From: Nocardia amikacinitolerans NBRC 108937
GTDB taxonomy: Bacteria; Actinomycetota; Actinomycetes; Mycobacteriales; Mycobacteriaceae
DNA: 64,000 nucleotides
Reading direction: 5' to 3'
Assembly: GCF_001612615.1 (NCBI RefSeq)
Contig: NZ_BDAU01000011.1
Span: forward strand, 310,001-374,000
Under the pieces are notes generated by a model. That model did not search any database, was not told where the DNA came from, and saw nothing but the letters and a program-made list of their open reading frames with translations. The position numbers and the translations under genes were made by a program. Below are positions 1-8,718 of the stretch, piece after piece; the stretch's first letter is position 1; every line of letters begins with the position of its first letter.

Positions 1-1394
1 GTGGCGCGCGGCAACAGCACCCAGACACCGCCTTCACCGGCGGTTTCTCGCTCCGCCAGATCCTCACGGAGCAGCTGGTCAGGTAAATACGCGGCGGCTG
101 CCTCGGCGAAAGCCGTCTGCACCGCGGCGTCGACCTGCAACTCGTCCTCGAGTGCCTCGGGAGGCAACATGTCCAGTGTCCGGAAGACTGTCCCCTCGAC
201 GGTGGAGGCAAGGGCCTCACCGGACAGACTCTCCTGACCCTCGGGCCCTTCGAAGCCGAATATTCGGAGCCCGGCATCGACCAGTGGAGGAGATAGCAGC
301 CGCGCGCCTTGGGCCCCCACCAGACCCTTGATGAGCCCGGCAACCCGAGCTGCGAGGAACCGGACCACCTTGTCACGACCGATGATCGAGATGCCGAGCT
401 TGATCAGCGGCCGCACGGCGAGTACGAGGGGGATGAACTGCTGAATCTCGGCTGTGGGTGTCGCGTCGGCAGGCAACTCGGCGAGCTGCTGGGCGAGCCG
501 GGCACGACCAGCGTCGAGTTCACCGATTGCGTCGCGAGCTTCTTCCTCCTCCTCCCCCTCCGAGACCGCTTCCAGCTCCTCCTCGAACGCCTCGGGCGCG
601 AACAGCAGTGCGGCGACCTCGACGTCGAAATCTTCGGCAAGTGTCGTGGCGCCATCGGCCTGCTGCTCTGCCTCACCGAGTCCGAGCCGTGCCGCGAGTG
701 TTTTGGCGAGCGGACGAACCGACATGGGTAACCGCCCAATCGCTGTGCGGAGAACCCGCTTCAGCAAAGGCCGGACAAGTTTCGCGAGCCGCTTCAGCAG
801 GGGTCCGATCGGGATGAGTTTGCCAACGGCTTTGATCGCCTTGCCTGCGAGTTTTCCCGCGGCTCTGACGGCCTTTCGTGCGAACTTTTTGACCTTCCTG
901 ATGATCCCGCCGAGGAACTGGTCGAAGCTTTCCTGCTCGAGTGTGGGCGTCTCACCGAGTCGCTCGAGCAGTTGATCCAATTCGGCGGTGCTCAGCGACT
1001 CAGGATGCGCAGCCTCGAGCGCCTCGGCGAACGTGTCGATCGCTCGCTCGGATGTCTCCGCCAGCGGCTCGATCCAACTCTCGAGCGCTGCGAAGGACTC
1101 GGCCTCGCTGAGCTCTCCGGACCAGGCCCCCTGTTCGGCGAGGTGTTGCAATGCGGCCTCGTCGATCAGCTGCTCCAATGCGTCGGCGAAGTCCTCGTCT
1201 TCGAGCGATTCGAGGAACTCGGCGATCTCCTCGCTCTCCGAGTCAGGGGCTTCGGCGAGCAGCGATGCGAAGGGTGATTCCAGATCGGGGGTTTGCCGGG
1301 CGACGCCCTCCGTGGCCTCTTGCTCGGTTGGGACGCCTGCGAAAGGCGTGGACAACGCCTCCTGATTCGGTTGTCCATCGGTCGTGATGGTCAT
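1..1394 (-). CDS. large hypothetical protein, C-terminus beyond window edge
   Basis: An uninterrupted minus-strand frame runs from an ATG at 1394 to the left edge (at least 464 residues, no stop). The first 160 residues are strongly acidic and helical. Residues about 163-235 switch to a Lys/Arg-rich amphipathic stretch (pieces such as KVKKFARKAVRAAGKLAGK and LLKRLAKLVRPLLKRVL). A second acidic helical part and a mixed C-terminal part follow. No signal peptide or catalytic motif was recognised, so no function is assigned. The acidic/cationic layout resembles proteins that contact membranes or pack against a basic partner, but that is only an analogy. Codon use fits the genome, and the plus-strand frames here are shadows. 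Confidence 0.75.
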   Translation of the reverse strand, partial: MTITTDGQPNQEALSTPFAGVPTEQEATEGVARQTPDLESPFASLLAEAPDSESEEIAEFLESLEDEDFADALEQLIDEAALQHLAEQGAWSGELSEAESFAALESWIEPLAETSERAIDTFAEALEAAHPESLSTAELDQLLERLGETPTLEQESFDQFLGGIIRKVKKFARKAVRAAGKLAGKAIKAVGKLIPIGPLLKRLAKLVRPLLKRVLRTAIGRLPMSVRPLAKTLAARLGLGEAEQQADGATTLAEDFDVEVAALLFAPEAFEEELEAVSEGEEEEEARDAIGELDAGRARLAQQLAELPADATPTAEIQQFIPLVLAVRPLIKLGISIIGRDKVVRFLAARVAGLIKGLVGAQGARLLSPPLVDAGLRIFGFEGPEGQESLSGEALASTVEGTVFRTLDMLPPEALEDELQVDAAVQTAFAEAAAAYLPDQLLREDLAERETAGEGGVWVLLPRA

Positions 1395-1708
1395 GGCGAT
1401 CTCCCGCCGGGTTGTAGGTCATTCGAAGCCGATGGCGTTGAGGGACCCACATTGAGCTGCGCTTCGATGTGCGCGCCCGCACGGGAACACCCTCAGCTCC
1501 GCCCTTGGGACAACACTGGCCTACCGACGTCTCGCGCCCGTCCTCGTTCGCGTCGAAGTGCTGTCTGCTGCTACGTCACTCAGAAGTAATAGCCCAGCCC
1601 TGATTCTGGTTGTGACGCCTGCGTGACGGACAGGTGATTCGTACCGACCAAAGTCCTCACATGGGCAATGCGGACGAACTTGGGGTTTCCCCTGATCTGT
1701 CAGGCATC
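1395..1708. other. intergenic spacer
   Basis: About 310 bp between the divergent hypothetical gene and the small plus-strand gene. It is less GC-rich than its surroundings, as expected for a divergent promoter region. I see no convincing palindrome, hairpin or coding signal. A longer version of the downstream ORF could start at a GTG at 1634. Confidence 0.4.
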
Positions 1709-1891
1709 ATGCTGATCCGCGTTTGGTGTCATTGCGAGAACGGCGACGTCAGGGTGATCGCACGTTTCCTCGGATGGAGTTCAGTTGAAACCAGGGTTGC
1801 AGACTGTGAGTACGCTATGGGTGTTGATGACATACTAGAAGTCATTCGGCAATGGGTGATCCGACTGGCCGAAGCCAAACTAGCTCAGTGA
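1709..1891 (+). CDS. small hypothetical protein (60 aa)
   Basis: The protein begins MLIRVWCHCENGDVRV and has a helical C-terminus. The frame is open from a GTG at 1634, but the ATG at 1709 has an AGG a few bases upstream and opens straight into a beta-strand-like MLIRVW segment. From memory this resembles a widespread actinobacterial family of 55-70 residue proteins with such a start. It lies just before a SARP-type activator in the same direction. No function is known. Confidence 0.5.
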   Translation: MLIRVWCHCENGDVRVIARFLGWSSVETRVADCEYAMGVDDILEVIRQWVIRLAEAKLAQ

Positions 1892-2008
1892 CTTCGCCTC
1901 TCGTATCGGTGGGACCGTCTTGTCAAAATGTCGAATCGGGTGTCAAATCAAGTAGGGGTGCCTGCCGCCAAAGCATGCGGAACGACGCTGATATCGACTG
2001 AGGTTCTG

Positions 2009-2746
2009 ATGACCTCATACGAAACCTATGCGCGTGCGCAACCACCGGATACGCCACCGGCGCGGCTCGGCCTGCTCGGTGGGCTCGAGTTGCGTTGTGG
2101 CAGCGTAGCCATCCCGCTCGCCGTTGCCGCGCAAAGGCTTCTGGCGTTCCTTGCACTGCACAATCGTCAGCTACGCCGATCAACCGTGGCCTACACGCTG
2201 TGGATGAACAGTGTCGAAAGCCGGGCAGCCGCAAACTTGCGTACGGTGCTGTGGCGGCTTCGGAAACTGGAGCCGTCTCTCGTCGTTTCGGATGGGCCCT
2301 ATCTCAGAATCGGGGACAACGTACAGATCGACGTAGTCGAACTCACCGGTGCAACTCGACAGCTCATCGCCGATCCGCAGGCGCTGGAGGCTCCGAAAGT
2401 GACCGCGGAGACGCTGTCCCAAGAACTGTTGCCTGGATGGGATGACGACTGGGTCCTGCTCGAGCGTGAGCGGCTACGGCAATTGCGGCTGCATGGCCTC
2501 GAGGCACTCTGTAAACGGTTGACGGCGCTGGGACTCTATGAGCCGGCGATCGAGGCAGGCCTTATCGCCGTCGCCCTCGAGCCGCTCCGCGAAACGACGC
2601 AATGTGCCCTGATCGAAGCTCATCTCGATGAGGGCAACGTATCCGAGGCTGTGCGCCAATACGATGTGTACCGGGATCTATTGGACGAGAGCCTGGGCAT
2701 TGCGCCAGGCCGCCAGCTGAGATCGGTTATAGCGCCATACCGTTGA
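2009..2746 (+). CDS. SARP-type transcriptional activator (BTAD domain)
   Basis: This 245-residue protein has the two-part design of small SARP regulators. A winged-helix DNA-binding domain (about residues 15-95, including AQRLLAFLALHNRQLRRSTV and NLRTVLWRLRK) is followed by an all-helical bacterial transcriptional activation domain (about 105-245, with LLPGWDDDWVLLERERLRQL and QYDVYRDLLDESLGIAPGRQL). It lacks the ATPase and TPR parts of large SARPs. The ATG at 2009 was chosen because a GAGG lies just upstream and the SARP domain starts soon after; an in-frame ATG at 1928 would add 27 residues of unlike composition. SARPs usually activate a neighbouring cluster, here possibly the genes to the left. 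Confidence 0.85.
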   Translation: MTSYETYARAQPPDTPPARLGLLGGLELRCGSVAIPLAVAAQRLLAFLALHNRQLRRSTVAYTLWMNSVESRAAANLRTVLWRLRKLEPSLVVSDGPYLRIGDNVQIDVVELTGATRQLIADPQALEAPKVTAETLSQELLPGWDDDWVLLERERLRQLRLHGLEALCKRLTALGLYEPAIEAGLIAVALEPLRETTQCALIEAHLDEGNVSEAVRQYDVYRDLLDESLGIAPGRQLRSVIAPYR

Positions 2747-3077
2747 GATCGAGTCGGCACCGGGAATCGCACATTGGCCGAGCGCACTTCGCGACCCCGA
2801 TGGTGGGGCCGGATCGTCGACTGACCCGGTTCGGCGGGCGGCGAGACCCGGATACTCCCGGTCCGTCAGCTGCCCGGCGGTGTGTGCAGACGTCGGGCGC
2901 GTACACACCCCGCACCTGGCGAACCTGGTCGACTGTCAGGCGCTGCCGTTGGTCGGCCCCCAGGTGGGGCGCGGCGGCTTGGTCGAGTTGATTCCGTTGC
3001 CATGGTGAGACGGACGGCGGGTCCGCAACTACCTGACAACGAGAAATCGAGCAGCGGCGCGGATCGAGATGACTATT
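2747..3077. other. spacer with possible gene remnant
   Basis: About 330 bp between the SARP gene and the molybdate locus. One short plus-strand frame ending in a stop at 3005-3007 reads like a genuine C-terminus (VHTPHLANLVDCQALPLVG and VGRGGLVELIPLPW), but no upstream part of such a gene exists. I could not assign it to a family. It is recorded as a possible decayed gene end. Confidence 0.25.
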
Positions 3078-3099
3078 CTATCCGCAGATGCGGAGATAG
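3078..3099. promoter_or_regulatory. imperfect palindrome before the molybdate operon
   Basis: CTATCCGC at 3078-3085 and GCGGAGATAG at 3090-3099 form an inverted repeat (two extra bases in the right arm) around AGAT, directly before the ATG at 3101. A TATTCT -10-like element overlaps its left side. The position suits an autoregulatory operator for the HTH-TOBE protein. That role is inference. Confidence 0.35.
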
Positions 3100-3100
3100 G

Positions 3101-3508
3101 ATGTCGGTTGTGTCGAATCTACGGATCAGTGAAGTGGCCGCGCTCGCGGGTGTCAGCGATGACACCGTGCGCCGCTGGATCGATCAGGGCCGGCTTCAGG
3201 CGATTCAACTGGACAACGGCCGCAAGGGCGTCAGCGGTCGCGAACTGGCCCAGTTCCTGCAGACCAGCGCCGAGGCGCCCGCGCCTGGCGTGACCGTCGC
3301 CGCGTCGGCCCGCAACCGCATGCGCGGAATCGTGACCCGGGTGGTGAAGGACACCGTGATGGCGCAGGTGGAGATGCAGGCCGGACCGTTTCGGCTGGTG
3401 TCGCTGCTGAGCAGGGAGTCGGTGGACGAACTCGGGTTGGAAGTCGGCAGCGTCGCTGTCGCATCGGTGAAGTCCACGCATGTCGTGGTGGAGATACCGG
3501 AAAGTTGA
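3101..3508 (+). CDS. HTH-TOBE molybdate-responsive regulator
   Basis: This 135-residue protein combines a MerR/excisionase-type helix-turn-helix (residues 5-45, with SEVAALAGVSDDTVRRWIDQ) and a single TOBE/Mop domain (about 70-133, with GIVTRVVKDTVMAQVEMQAG and SVKSTHVVVEIPES). Mop domains bind molybdate or tungstate, so this is probably the molybdenum sensor of the operon, a compact alternative to ModE. It starts at the ATG at 3101, next to a palindrome that may be its own operator. Its stop overlaps the modA start by one base, which suggests translational coupling. Domain calls are strong; the regulatory target is inferred from position. Confidence 0.85.
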   Translation: MSVVSNLRISEVAALAGVSDDTVRRWIDQGRLQAIQLDNGRKGVSGRELAQFLQTSAEAPAPGVTVAASARNRMRGIVTRVVKDTVMAQVEMQAGPFRLVSLLSRESVDELGLEVGSVAVASVKSTHVVVEIPES

Positions 3509-4299
3509 TGAGGATGAGGATGATTCGCAGATCGGCTGTCGGGGCGGTGGCCGTGCTGGCCGCGATGAGCGTCGCAGCATGCGGTTCCGACGACAAGTCC
3601 GAACCCGCTGGAAGCCAGCAGATTTCGGGAACGGTGACGGTGTTCGCCGCGGCGTCGTTGACCGAGACGTTCACCGAACTCGGTAAGCGGTTCGAGGCCG
3701 CGCACCCCGGCGTCGAGGTTGTCTACAGTTTCGGCGCGAGTTCCGCACTGGCCGAACAGATCAACCAGGGCGCTCCGGCCGACGTCTTCGCCTCGGCGGC
3801 GCCCAAGAACATGCAGCAGGTCCGCGACAAGGGCGAGGTCACCGTCGAACCGGTCACCTTCGTGCGCAACCGGCTCGAGATCGCGGTCCCGAAGGGCAAC
3901 CCGGGAAAGATCACCGGATTGGCCGATTTCGGCAAGACCGAGCCCAAGCTCGCGCTGTGCGCCGAGCAGGTGCCGTGCGGCGCCGCGGCCAAGACGGTGT
4001 TCGAGGCCGCGGGGATCACCCCGCAACCCGATACTCGCGAGCAGGACGTGAAGGCGGTACTGACGAAGGTCACCCTCGGTGAGGTCGACGCGGCCCTGGT
4101 GTATCGCACCGACGTCAAGGCGGCCGGAGACAAGGTCGAGGGCATCGACTTCCCTGAGTCGACCAAGGCGGTCAACGACTACCCCGTCGCCCCGCTTGCG
4201 CACGCGCCGAACGCGGCGGCCGCGGCGGCGTTCGTCGACTTCGTGACCTCCGACCAGGCCGAGCAGGTCTTCGATTCGGCGGGATTCGACACCCCGTGA
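3508..4299 (+). CDS. modA: molybdate ABC transporter substrate-binding lipoprotein
   Basis: This 263-residue protein is the extracytoplasmic molybdate receptor. It has a short basic N-terminus, a hydrophobic stretch and a lipobox ending at the Cys of MSVAAC, so it should be a membrane-anchored lipoprotein. The mature part shows the ModA signatures VFAAASLTETF and FGASSALAEQINQGAPADVF, whose Ser residues usually contact the oxyanion. The start is ambiguous: ATG codons at 3508, 3514 and 3520 are in frame, and the repeated ATGAGG could itself supply ribosome binding for the later ones. It overlaps the regulator before it and modB after it. Confidence 0.93.
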   Translation: MRMRMIRRSAVGAVAVLAAMSVAACGSDDKSEPAGSQQISGTVTVFAAASLTETFTELGKRFEAAHPGVEVVYSFGASSALAEQINQGAPADVFASAAPKNMQQVRDKGEVTVEPVTFVRNRLEIAVPKGNPGKITGLADFGKTEPKLALCAEQVPCGAAAKTVFEAAGITPQPDTREQDVKAVLTKVTLGEVDAALVYRTDVKAAGDKVEGIDFPESTKAVNDYPVAPLAHAPNAAAAAAFVDFVTSDQAEQVFDSAGFDTP

Positions 4300-5108
4300 T
4301 CGCGCCCTCGCGGCGGCGGTCGGCGCGCGGGCGACGACCGCTCGCGCTGGTGCTGCCCGCCGTCTGCGGGCTGGCGTTCCTGGTCGTCCCGCTGATCGGG
4401 CTGCTGGTCCGTGCGCCGTGGGCTACCATGCCGAACCGACTCTTCAGCGCCGAAGTCGGTCAGGCACTGCGGCTTTCGTTGGTGTGCGCGTCCGCGGCCA
4501 CGGTGATCTGCCTCGTGTTCGGCATTCCGCTCGCGTGGCTGCTCGCGCGCGCGGAACTGCCGGGGCGCGGTCTGATCCGCGCGCTGGTCACCGTGCCGCT
4601 GGTGTTGCCGCCCGTGGTCGGCGGCGTCGCGCTGCTGCTGGTGTTGGGTCGGCGCGGGCTGATCGGCCGCTACCTCTACGAATGGTCCGGCGTCTCCTTG
4701 CCGTTCACCACCGCGGGCGTGATCGTCGCCGAAGCGTTCGTTGCCATGCCCTTCCTGGTGATCTCGGTCGAGGGTGCGTTACGCGCGGCCGACACACGAT
4801 ACGAGGAAGCGGCCGCCACCCTCGGCGCCACCGGCTGGTACACGTTCCGCCGCGTCACCCTGCCCTCGGTGCTGCCGGGGGTGGTCGCGGGCGCGGTGTT
4901 GTGCTGGGCGCGCGCACTTGGCGAGTTCGGCGCGACGATCACCTTCGCGGGGAACTTTCCCGGCCGCACGACGACGATGCCGCTGGCGGTCTACCTCGCG
5001 CTCGAGTCCGATCCGGATGCCGCGATCGTGCTCAGCCTGGTGCTGCTGCTCGTGTCGGTGGCCGTACTCGTCGCATTGCGGGAACGCTGGATTCGGGGTG
5101 CAGTATGA
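4296..5108 (+). CDS. modB: molybdate ABC transporter permease
   Basis: This 270-residue membrane protein has about five or six hydrophobic segments and the permease coupling motif (YEEAAATLGATGWYTFRRV, around residue 168) that docks onto the ATPase. The GTG start at 4296 overlaps the modA stop, and its own stop overlaps the modC start, so the three genes form a tightly coupled unit. With ModA and ModC it imports molybdate for molybdopterin enzymes. Length and motif order are normal for the family. Confidence 0.93.
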   Translation: MIAPSRRRSARGRRPLALVLPAVCGLAFLVVPLIGLLVRAPWATMPNRLFSAEVGQALRLSLVCASAATVICLVFGIPLAWLLARAELPGRGLIRALVTVPLVLPPVVGGVALLLVLGRRGLIGRYLYEWSGVSLPFTTAGVIVAEAFVAMPFLVISVEGALRAADTRYEEAAATLGATGWYTFRRVTLPSVLPGVVAGAVLCWARALGEFGATITFAGNFPGRTTTMPLAVYLALESDPDAAIVLSLVLLLVSVAVLVALRERWIRGAV

Positions 5109-6154
5109 CGTTGACAGCGGAATTGCGGTTCAGCAGAGGATCTTTCGACCTCGAGTTGCCATTACGAGTCGAACCGGGTGAGGTCGTCGCGCTGCTGGGA
5201 CCCAACGGGGCGGGCAAGACGACCGCGCTGCGAGCACTTGCGGGATTGATCGCGCTCACCGGCGGGCACATCCGGCTCGACGACCACACCTGGGACGCAC
5301 CGCCGTCGGTGTTCGTGCCCGCCGAACGCCGCGAGGTCGGCGTGGTCTTCCAGGACTATCTGCTGTTCGCGCACCTCTCGGCGCTGGACAACATCGCCTT
5401 CGGACTCAGAGCCCGAGGCATGCGCCGCACGCCCGCTCGGGAACGTGCCGAAAAATGGCTTGCCCGTGTCGGTTTGACCGACATCGGACAGCGTCGGCCG
5501 CGCGCGCTCTCGGGTGGTCAGGCTCAGCGGGTGGCGCTGGCCAGGGCGCTGGTGACCGAACCGCAGCTGCTGCTGCTCGACGAACCGTTGGCCGCCCTGG
5601 ACGCCAGCACCAGGCTGCACGTGCGTTCGGATCTGGCTCACCATCTGCGCGACTACCCGGGCCACACCGTCCTCGTCACCCACGACCCGCTCGACGCCAT
5701 GGTGCTCGCCGATCGGCTGGTCATCCTCGAAGACGGTGCGATCGTGCAGCAGGGCGCACCCGCGGAAGTCGCGGCCCGGCCGCGCTCGGACTACGTCGCC
5801 CACTTGATGGGGCTGAACCTCTACCGCGGCACCGCCCGCGGCACTCGCGTCGAGCTCGACGGCGGCGGAACCCTCACCATCGTGGAACCCACCGACGGGC
5901 CGGTCTACGTCGCGTTCGCGCCCCACGCGGTCGGACTGCATCCGGACCAGCCGGTGGGCAGCCCACGCAACAGCTGGCCGGTCACGATCACCGGAATCGA
6001 ACAACACGCGCACACCACACGAGTCCGGCTCGACGGCACACCACCGGTCCTCGCCGACATCACACCGGCCACGGTCGCCCAGCTACGCCTGCATCCCGGC
6101 CAGCGACTCTGGGCAGCGGTCAAGGCCACCGAAACACGGTCGTACCCGGCGTGA
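5105..6154 (+). CDS. modC: molybdate ABC transporter ATP-binding protein
   Basis: This 349-residue protein has the complete ABC ATPase set: Walker A GPNGAGKTT (about residue 37), Q-loop in GVVFQDYLLF, signature LSGGQAQR, Walker B LLLLDEPLAALD and the switch His in VLVTHDP. A C-terminal TOBE region (about 285-349) is typical of ModC and may bind oxyanion to regulate transport. It starts at the ATG at 5105 within an ATGA overlap with modB. It powers ModAB-dependent molybdate uptake; the TOBE region argues against a plain sulfate or sugar ATPase. Confidence 0.93.
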   Translation: MTLTAELRFSRGSFDLELPLRVEPGEVVALLGPNGAGKTTALRALAGLIALTGGHIRLDDHTWDAPPSVFVPAERREVGVVFQDYLLFAHLSALDNIAFGLRARGMRRTPARERAEKWLARVGLTDIGQRRPRALSGGQAQRVALARALVTEPQLLLLDEPLAALDASTRLHVRSDLAHHLRDYPGHTVLVTHDPLDAMVLADRLVILEDGAIVQQGAPAEVAARPRSDYVAHLMGLNLYRGTARGTRVELDGGGTLTIVEPTDGPVYVAFAPHAVGLHPDQPVGSPRNSWPVTITGIEQHAHTTRVRLDGTPPVLADITPATVAQLRLHPGQRLWAAVKATETRSYPA

Positions 6155-6287
6155 GCCGCACAGCCCGCGCCCGGATGTCGGTGCGGACGTGTGCTCCCAC
6201 GGTGGCGTCGGTACGGGTGACGCTGAACTCGCCGAACCGCCTCGACGCTACCGGCTGGTCCCATAGCGCGGGCGTATCGTCGGCGCC

Positions 6288-6497
6288 ATGCGACTGAGCA
6301 CCCGAAACCAACTCGACGGAACAGTGGTCTCGGTAACCCGAGGCGAAGCGATGGCGGTGGTCCGTGTGCGCCTCACCGGCGGTGACGAGATCACCTCCTC
6401 GATCACTCGCGACGCCGCGGAAGACCTCGGCCTGACCGAAGGGACCAACGTCAAGGTCCTCATCAAGTCGACCGAGGTCACCCTCGGCGTCGGATAA
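6288..6497 (+). CDS. Mop-type molbindin (single TOBE domain)
   Basis: This 69-residue protein is one complete Mop/TOBE domain (STRNQLDGTVVSVTRGEAMA, then VRVRLTGGDEITSSITRDA, ending VKVLIKSTEVTLGVG). Molbindins of this size form hexamers that store or buffer molybdate in the cytoplasm. It lies 130 bp after modC in the same direction and probably belongs to the molybdate regulon. It resembles the TOBE half of the regulator at 3101-3508 but has no DNA-binding part. Confidence 0.88.
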   Translation: MRLSTRNQLDGTVVSVTRGEAMAVVRVRLTGGDEITSSITRDAAEDLGLTEGTNVKVLIKSTEVTLGVG

Positions 6498-6584
6498 CCG
6501 CACATTCGGGAATGGTCCCGCGACAAGACCTCATTCACGGCGAAACCAGCTTGATAGGCCCTCGGATTCGCCTACGCTTGGGGA

Positions 6585-7004
6585 ATGAGCGCGCAGGACC
6601 TCCCGCCAGAACTGGTCGACGTCATCGGCGGATACGACCTCGCCTTTCTCGTCAGCATCGGCGACCTGGGGCCGCACACCACACCCCACCACCCCGTCCT
6701 GGACACCAACCGATTCCGCATACCCGCGCCCGGACCGGTCACCTGCCGCAATATCACCGCCAACCCGGCGGTGACCCTGCTCTGGCCACCGGCCACGCCG
6801 ACCGGCCACGTACTGATCATCGACGGTCACGCCGCGCTGGACGACGACTTCACGCTCGAGGTCGTCCCGACCCAGGCCGTCCTGCACCACACGGGCACCG
6901 CCGCCGCCATGTCGCGGCGCTGCGGCGACTGCCGCCGCTTCAACCTGGCTCCCCCGTACATGCTCGGACGAACCAATCGACTTCCGCACGGGACCGGCCG
7001 CTGA
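6585..7004 (+). CDS. pyridoxamine 5'-phosphate oxidase-fold protein
   Basis: This 139-residue protein has the FMN-binding split-barrel pattern of small actinobacterial PNPOx-like proteins: FLVSIGDLGPHTTPHHPVLD near the start, then NPAVTLLWPP and a VLIIDGHAAL strand, ending in an EVVPTQAVLHHTG segment. Such proteins bind FMN, F420 or haem and act as reductases or oxidases on unknown substrates. The last 30 residues (Arg/Cys-rich) look unlike the usual family end, so a late frameshift is possible. It is a separate plus-strand unit convergent with the TetR gene. Confidence 0.7.
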   Translation: MSAQDLPPELVDVIGGYDLAFLVSIGDLGPHTTPHHPVLDTNRFRIPAPGPVTCRNITANPAVTLLWPPATPTGHVLIIDGHAALDDDFTLEVVPTQAVLHHTGTAAAMSRRCGDCRRFNLAPPYMLGRTNRLPHGTGR

Positions 7005-7061
7005 CCCGAGCGATCGATCGGCGGACCGGTCTCGATAATCGTCCCTCGCCTACCGAGCGCG

Positions 7062-7757
7062 TCAGGCCTCCGGTAGTTCGTTCGGCGTCCCTTCCGCCGC
7101 GCTGATGATCTCGATTACCGCGGCGACAAGCGGGCCGTCGGGATCGCTGAGACGCGGCAACGACGTCCGGTCGACCAACAGAGAGCCGAGCGTGAGATCG
7201 ACCATTTCGGCACCGACCTGCTCGGCAGAGCTGCGCCCTTCCGGTTCGAACCACGTCCACGCCCATTGCGCGGCGCCGAAGATGAGCAGGCTCCGGATAC
7301 TGATCTCGACTGGCCGGAATTCGCCCGCGGCGATACCCGCGTCGAGCAGGCCGTGCAGGATTCCGATGTAGTGCCTGCGCAGCTTGCGTCCCTCGGAATT
7401 CTCATCCTGCTGCGCGAACCGCGCGACCTCGCGCTGGAATGCGACAGTGCGATTTCGATCGTGCACCTGGTACAGCATGGACGCGTGCAACAGTGCGGCA
7501 AGCCGTTCGGTCGGTGTAGAAAACGCCGCCATGATGCGCTCTGCCTCATCGATCCGCTGCCGCATATAGGAGATGTGCAGGGCGTCCAGCAAGCGCGCTT
7601 TCGTGCCGTAATGGTGCACGATCAAGCCCTGCGAGATGCCCAACTCACTGGCGACGCCGCTGAAGCTGGTCCCGTCGTAGCCTTTCTCGGCAACCTGGCG
7701 CGTGAAGATATCGAGAATCGCACCCGACTTGCCCGGCTCCGCCGCACGCTTGCCCAC
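7062..7757 (-). CDS. TetR family regulator
   Basis: This 231-residue protein has an N-terminal TetR helix-turn-helix (about residues 10-55, AILDIFTRQVAEKGYDGTSF and ELGISQGLIVHHYGTKARLL) and a helical ligand-binding C-terminal domain. I chose the GTG at 7757 because AGGAGG lies ten bases upstream; the open frame extends further but its extra sequence looks like leader. A perfect inverted repeat at 7826-7843 sits in its own upstream region and is a plausible operator. No obvious target gene adjoins other than the divergent DUF4254 gene. Confidence 0.82.
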   Translation of the reverse strand: MGKRAAEPGKSGAILDIFTRQVAEKGYDGTSFSGVASELGISQGLIVHHYGTKARLLDALHISYMRQRIDEAERIMAAFSTPTERLAALLHASMLYQVHDRNRTVAFQREVARFAQQDENSEGRKLRRHYIGILHGLLDAGIAAGEFRPVEISIRSLLIFGAAQWAWTWFEPEGRSSAEQVGAEMVDLTLGSLLVDRTSLPRLSDPDGPLVAAVIEIISAAEGTPNELPEA

Positions 7758-7825
7758 CGATACCACCCCTCCTCGTCCGGATTTTCCCGCACACTCCAGC
7801 GCCCTGGTGACGCCCGACCCGGCGT

Positions 7826-7843
7826 TGACTGAGTGCGCAGTCA
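7826..7843. promoter_or_regulatory. putative TetR operator
   Basis: TGACTG-AGTGCG-CAGTCA is a perfect inverted repeat with 6-bp arms. It lies 70 bp upstream of the TetR start in the 340-bp divergent region to the DUF4254 gene (7758-8097), which otherwise shows no feature. Autoregulation by the adjacent TetR protein is the simplest reading. Confidence 0.45.
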
Positions 7844-8097
7844 GCATTAGCATTATGCGCCGAGTCACAGCGGCGCACTCGCCGCATCAATAATCGATCT
7901 ACCTTCGAGCAACCAACCATGCGTGTACCCCACCCAGGCGGCGACTGCACCGTCGTCACCAGCCGTAGCCCATGGTCACCCCGCGCCCTGAACCGTCGCC
8001 GCCGGGTGGTCACCATCAACCGCCCCTCGGTCTCTGTGTCCGAGCAGGCAACCCAGGGAAAGTCCGCCTGTCCGAAGCGTCGGTTCGTGATGGACAA

Positions 8098-8664
8098 GTG
8101 AGTCCCGTGGACGCGGGCATGGTCGAGGCGGCGGAAGATCCGGCCACAGACGCGGGATCTCTGCTGTCGCCGGAGCAGCTCTTGGCAGCGATCGGCGGTC
8201 GTCTCGCCGAACCGTTGCCGCTGGTCGCGTGGGCAAGGGAACTGGGCGATCTGCACGCCGCCCTCATTTCGACGGCTCTGAATCCTCGGCGGCGCGCACC
8301 CGACGTCAGCGAGTCGGCCCTGCACGCGGATATCGCGCAGGTCATCGACAAGATCAACTCTTGGGCGGCGTTCTATGTCCGCCACAGCCGGTGCGCGCGC
8401 CGCCACACCCACACCTTCGGTGAGGTGATCAGCCATGTCGCGAAGACCTACGCCGAGGCGTGGTGGACGGTGCTGCACACCGACTGCGAGGAGCTTCGGC
8501 ACTCGGCGTGGGTCCACCTCGGCGAGGTCCGTGACGGCTACGCGCAACTCATCGGCGACATTCGGGCGGGTCGCGTCCAACTGCCACTGGGATGGCGAGG
8601 CATCCGACATACCCGACAAAACGACGGCGCCTTACCTGACGGGGCGGACCAAGGTAAGCAGTAG
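8098..8664 (+). CDS. DUF4254 family protein
   Basis: This 188-residue helical protein matches the Nocardia-type DUF4254 layout: ELGDLHAALIS early, then a DIAQVIDKINSWAA helix, HTHTFGEVISHVAKTYAEAW, and an ending that includes GYAQLIGDIRAGRVQLPLGW. The family is common and often multicopy in Nocardia; its function is unknown. The GTG at 8098 was chosen because the conserved part begins soon after and the upstream frame is unlike coding sequence. A strong hairpin follows the stop. Confidence 0.75.
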   Translation: MSPVDAGMVEAAEDPATDAGSLLSPEQLLAAIGGRLAEPLPLVAWARELGDLHAALISTALNPRRRAPDVSESALHADIAQVIDKINSWAAFYVRHSRCARRHTHTFGEVISHVAKTYAEAWWTVLHTDCEELRHSAWVHLGEVRDGYAQLIGDIRAGRVQLPLGWRGIRHTRQNDGALPDGADQGKQ

Positions 8665-8687
8665 ACGGCCGCATCCCCGCGTGGCGC

Positions 8688-8718
8688 GCTCGGGGCGGTG
8701 GTCGCCGCCCCGAGCTTT
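8688..8718 (+). terminator. Rho-independent terminator after the DUF4254 gene
   Basis: GCTCGGGGCGG at 8688-8698 pairs with CCGCCCCGAGC at 8705-8715, followed by TTT. The stem is nearly all GC, and the hairpin begins 24 bp after the DUF4254 stop. Confidence 0.7.
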
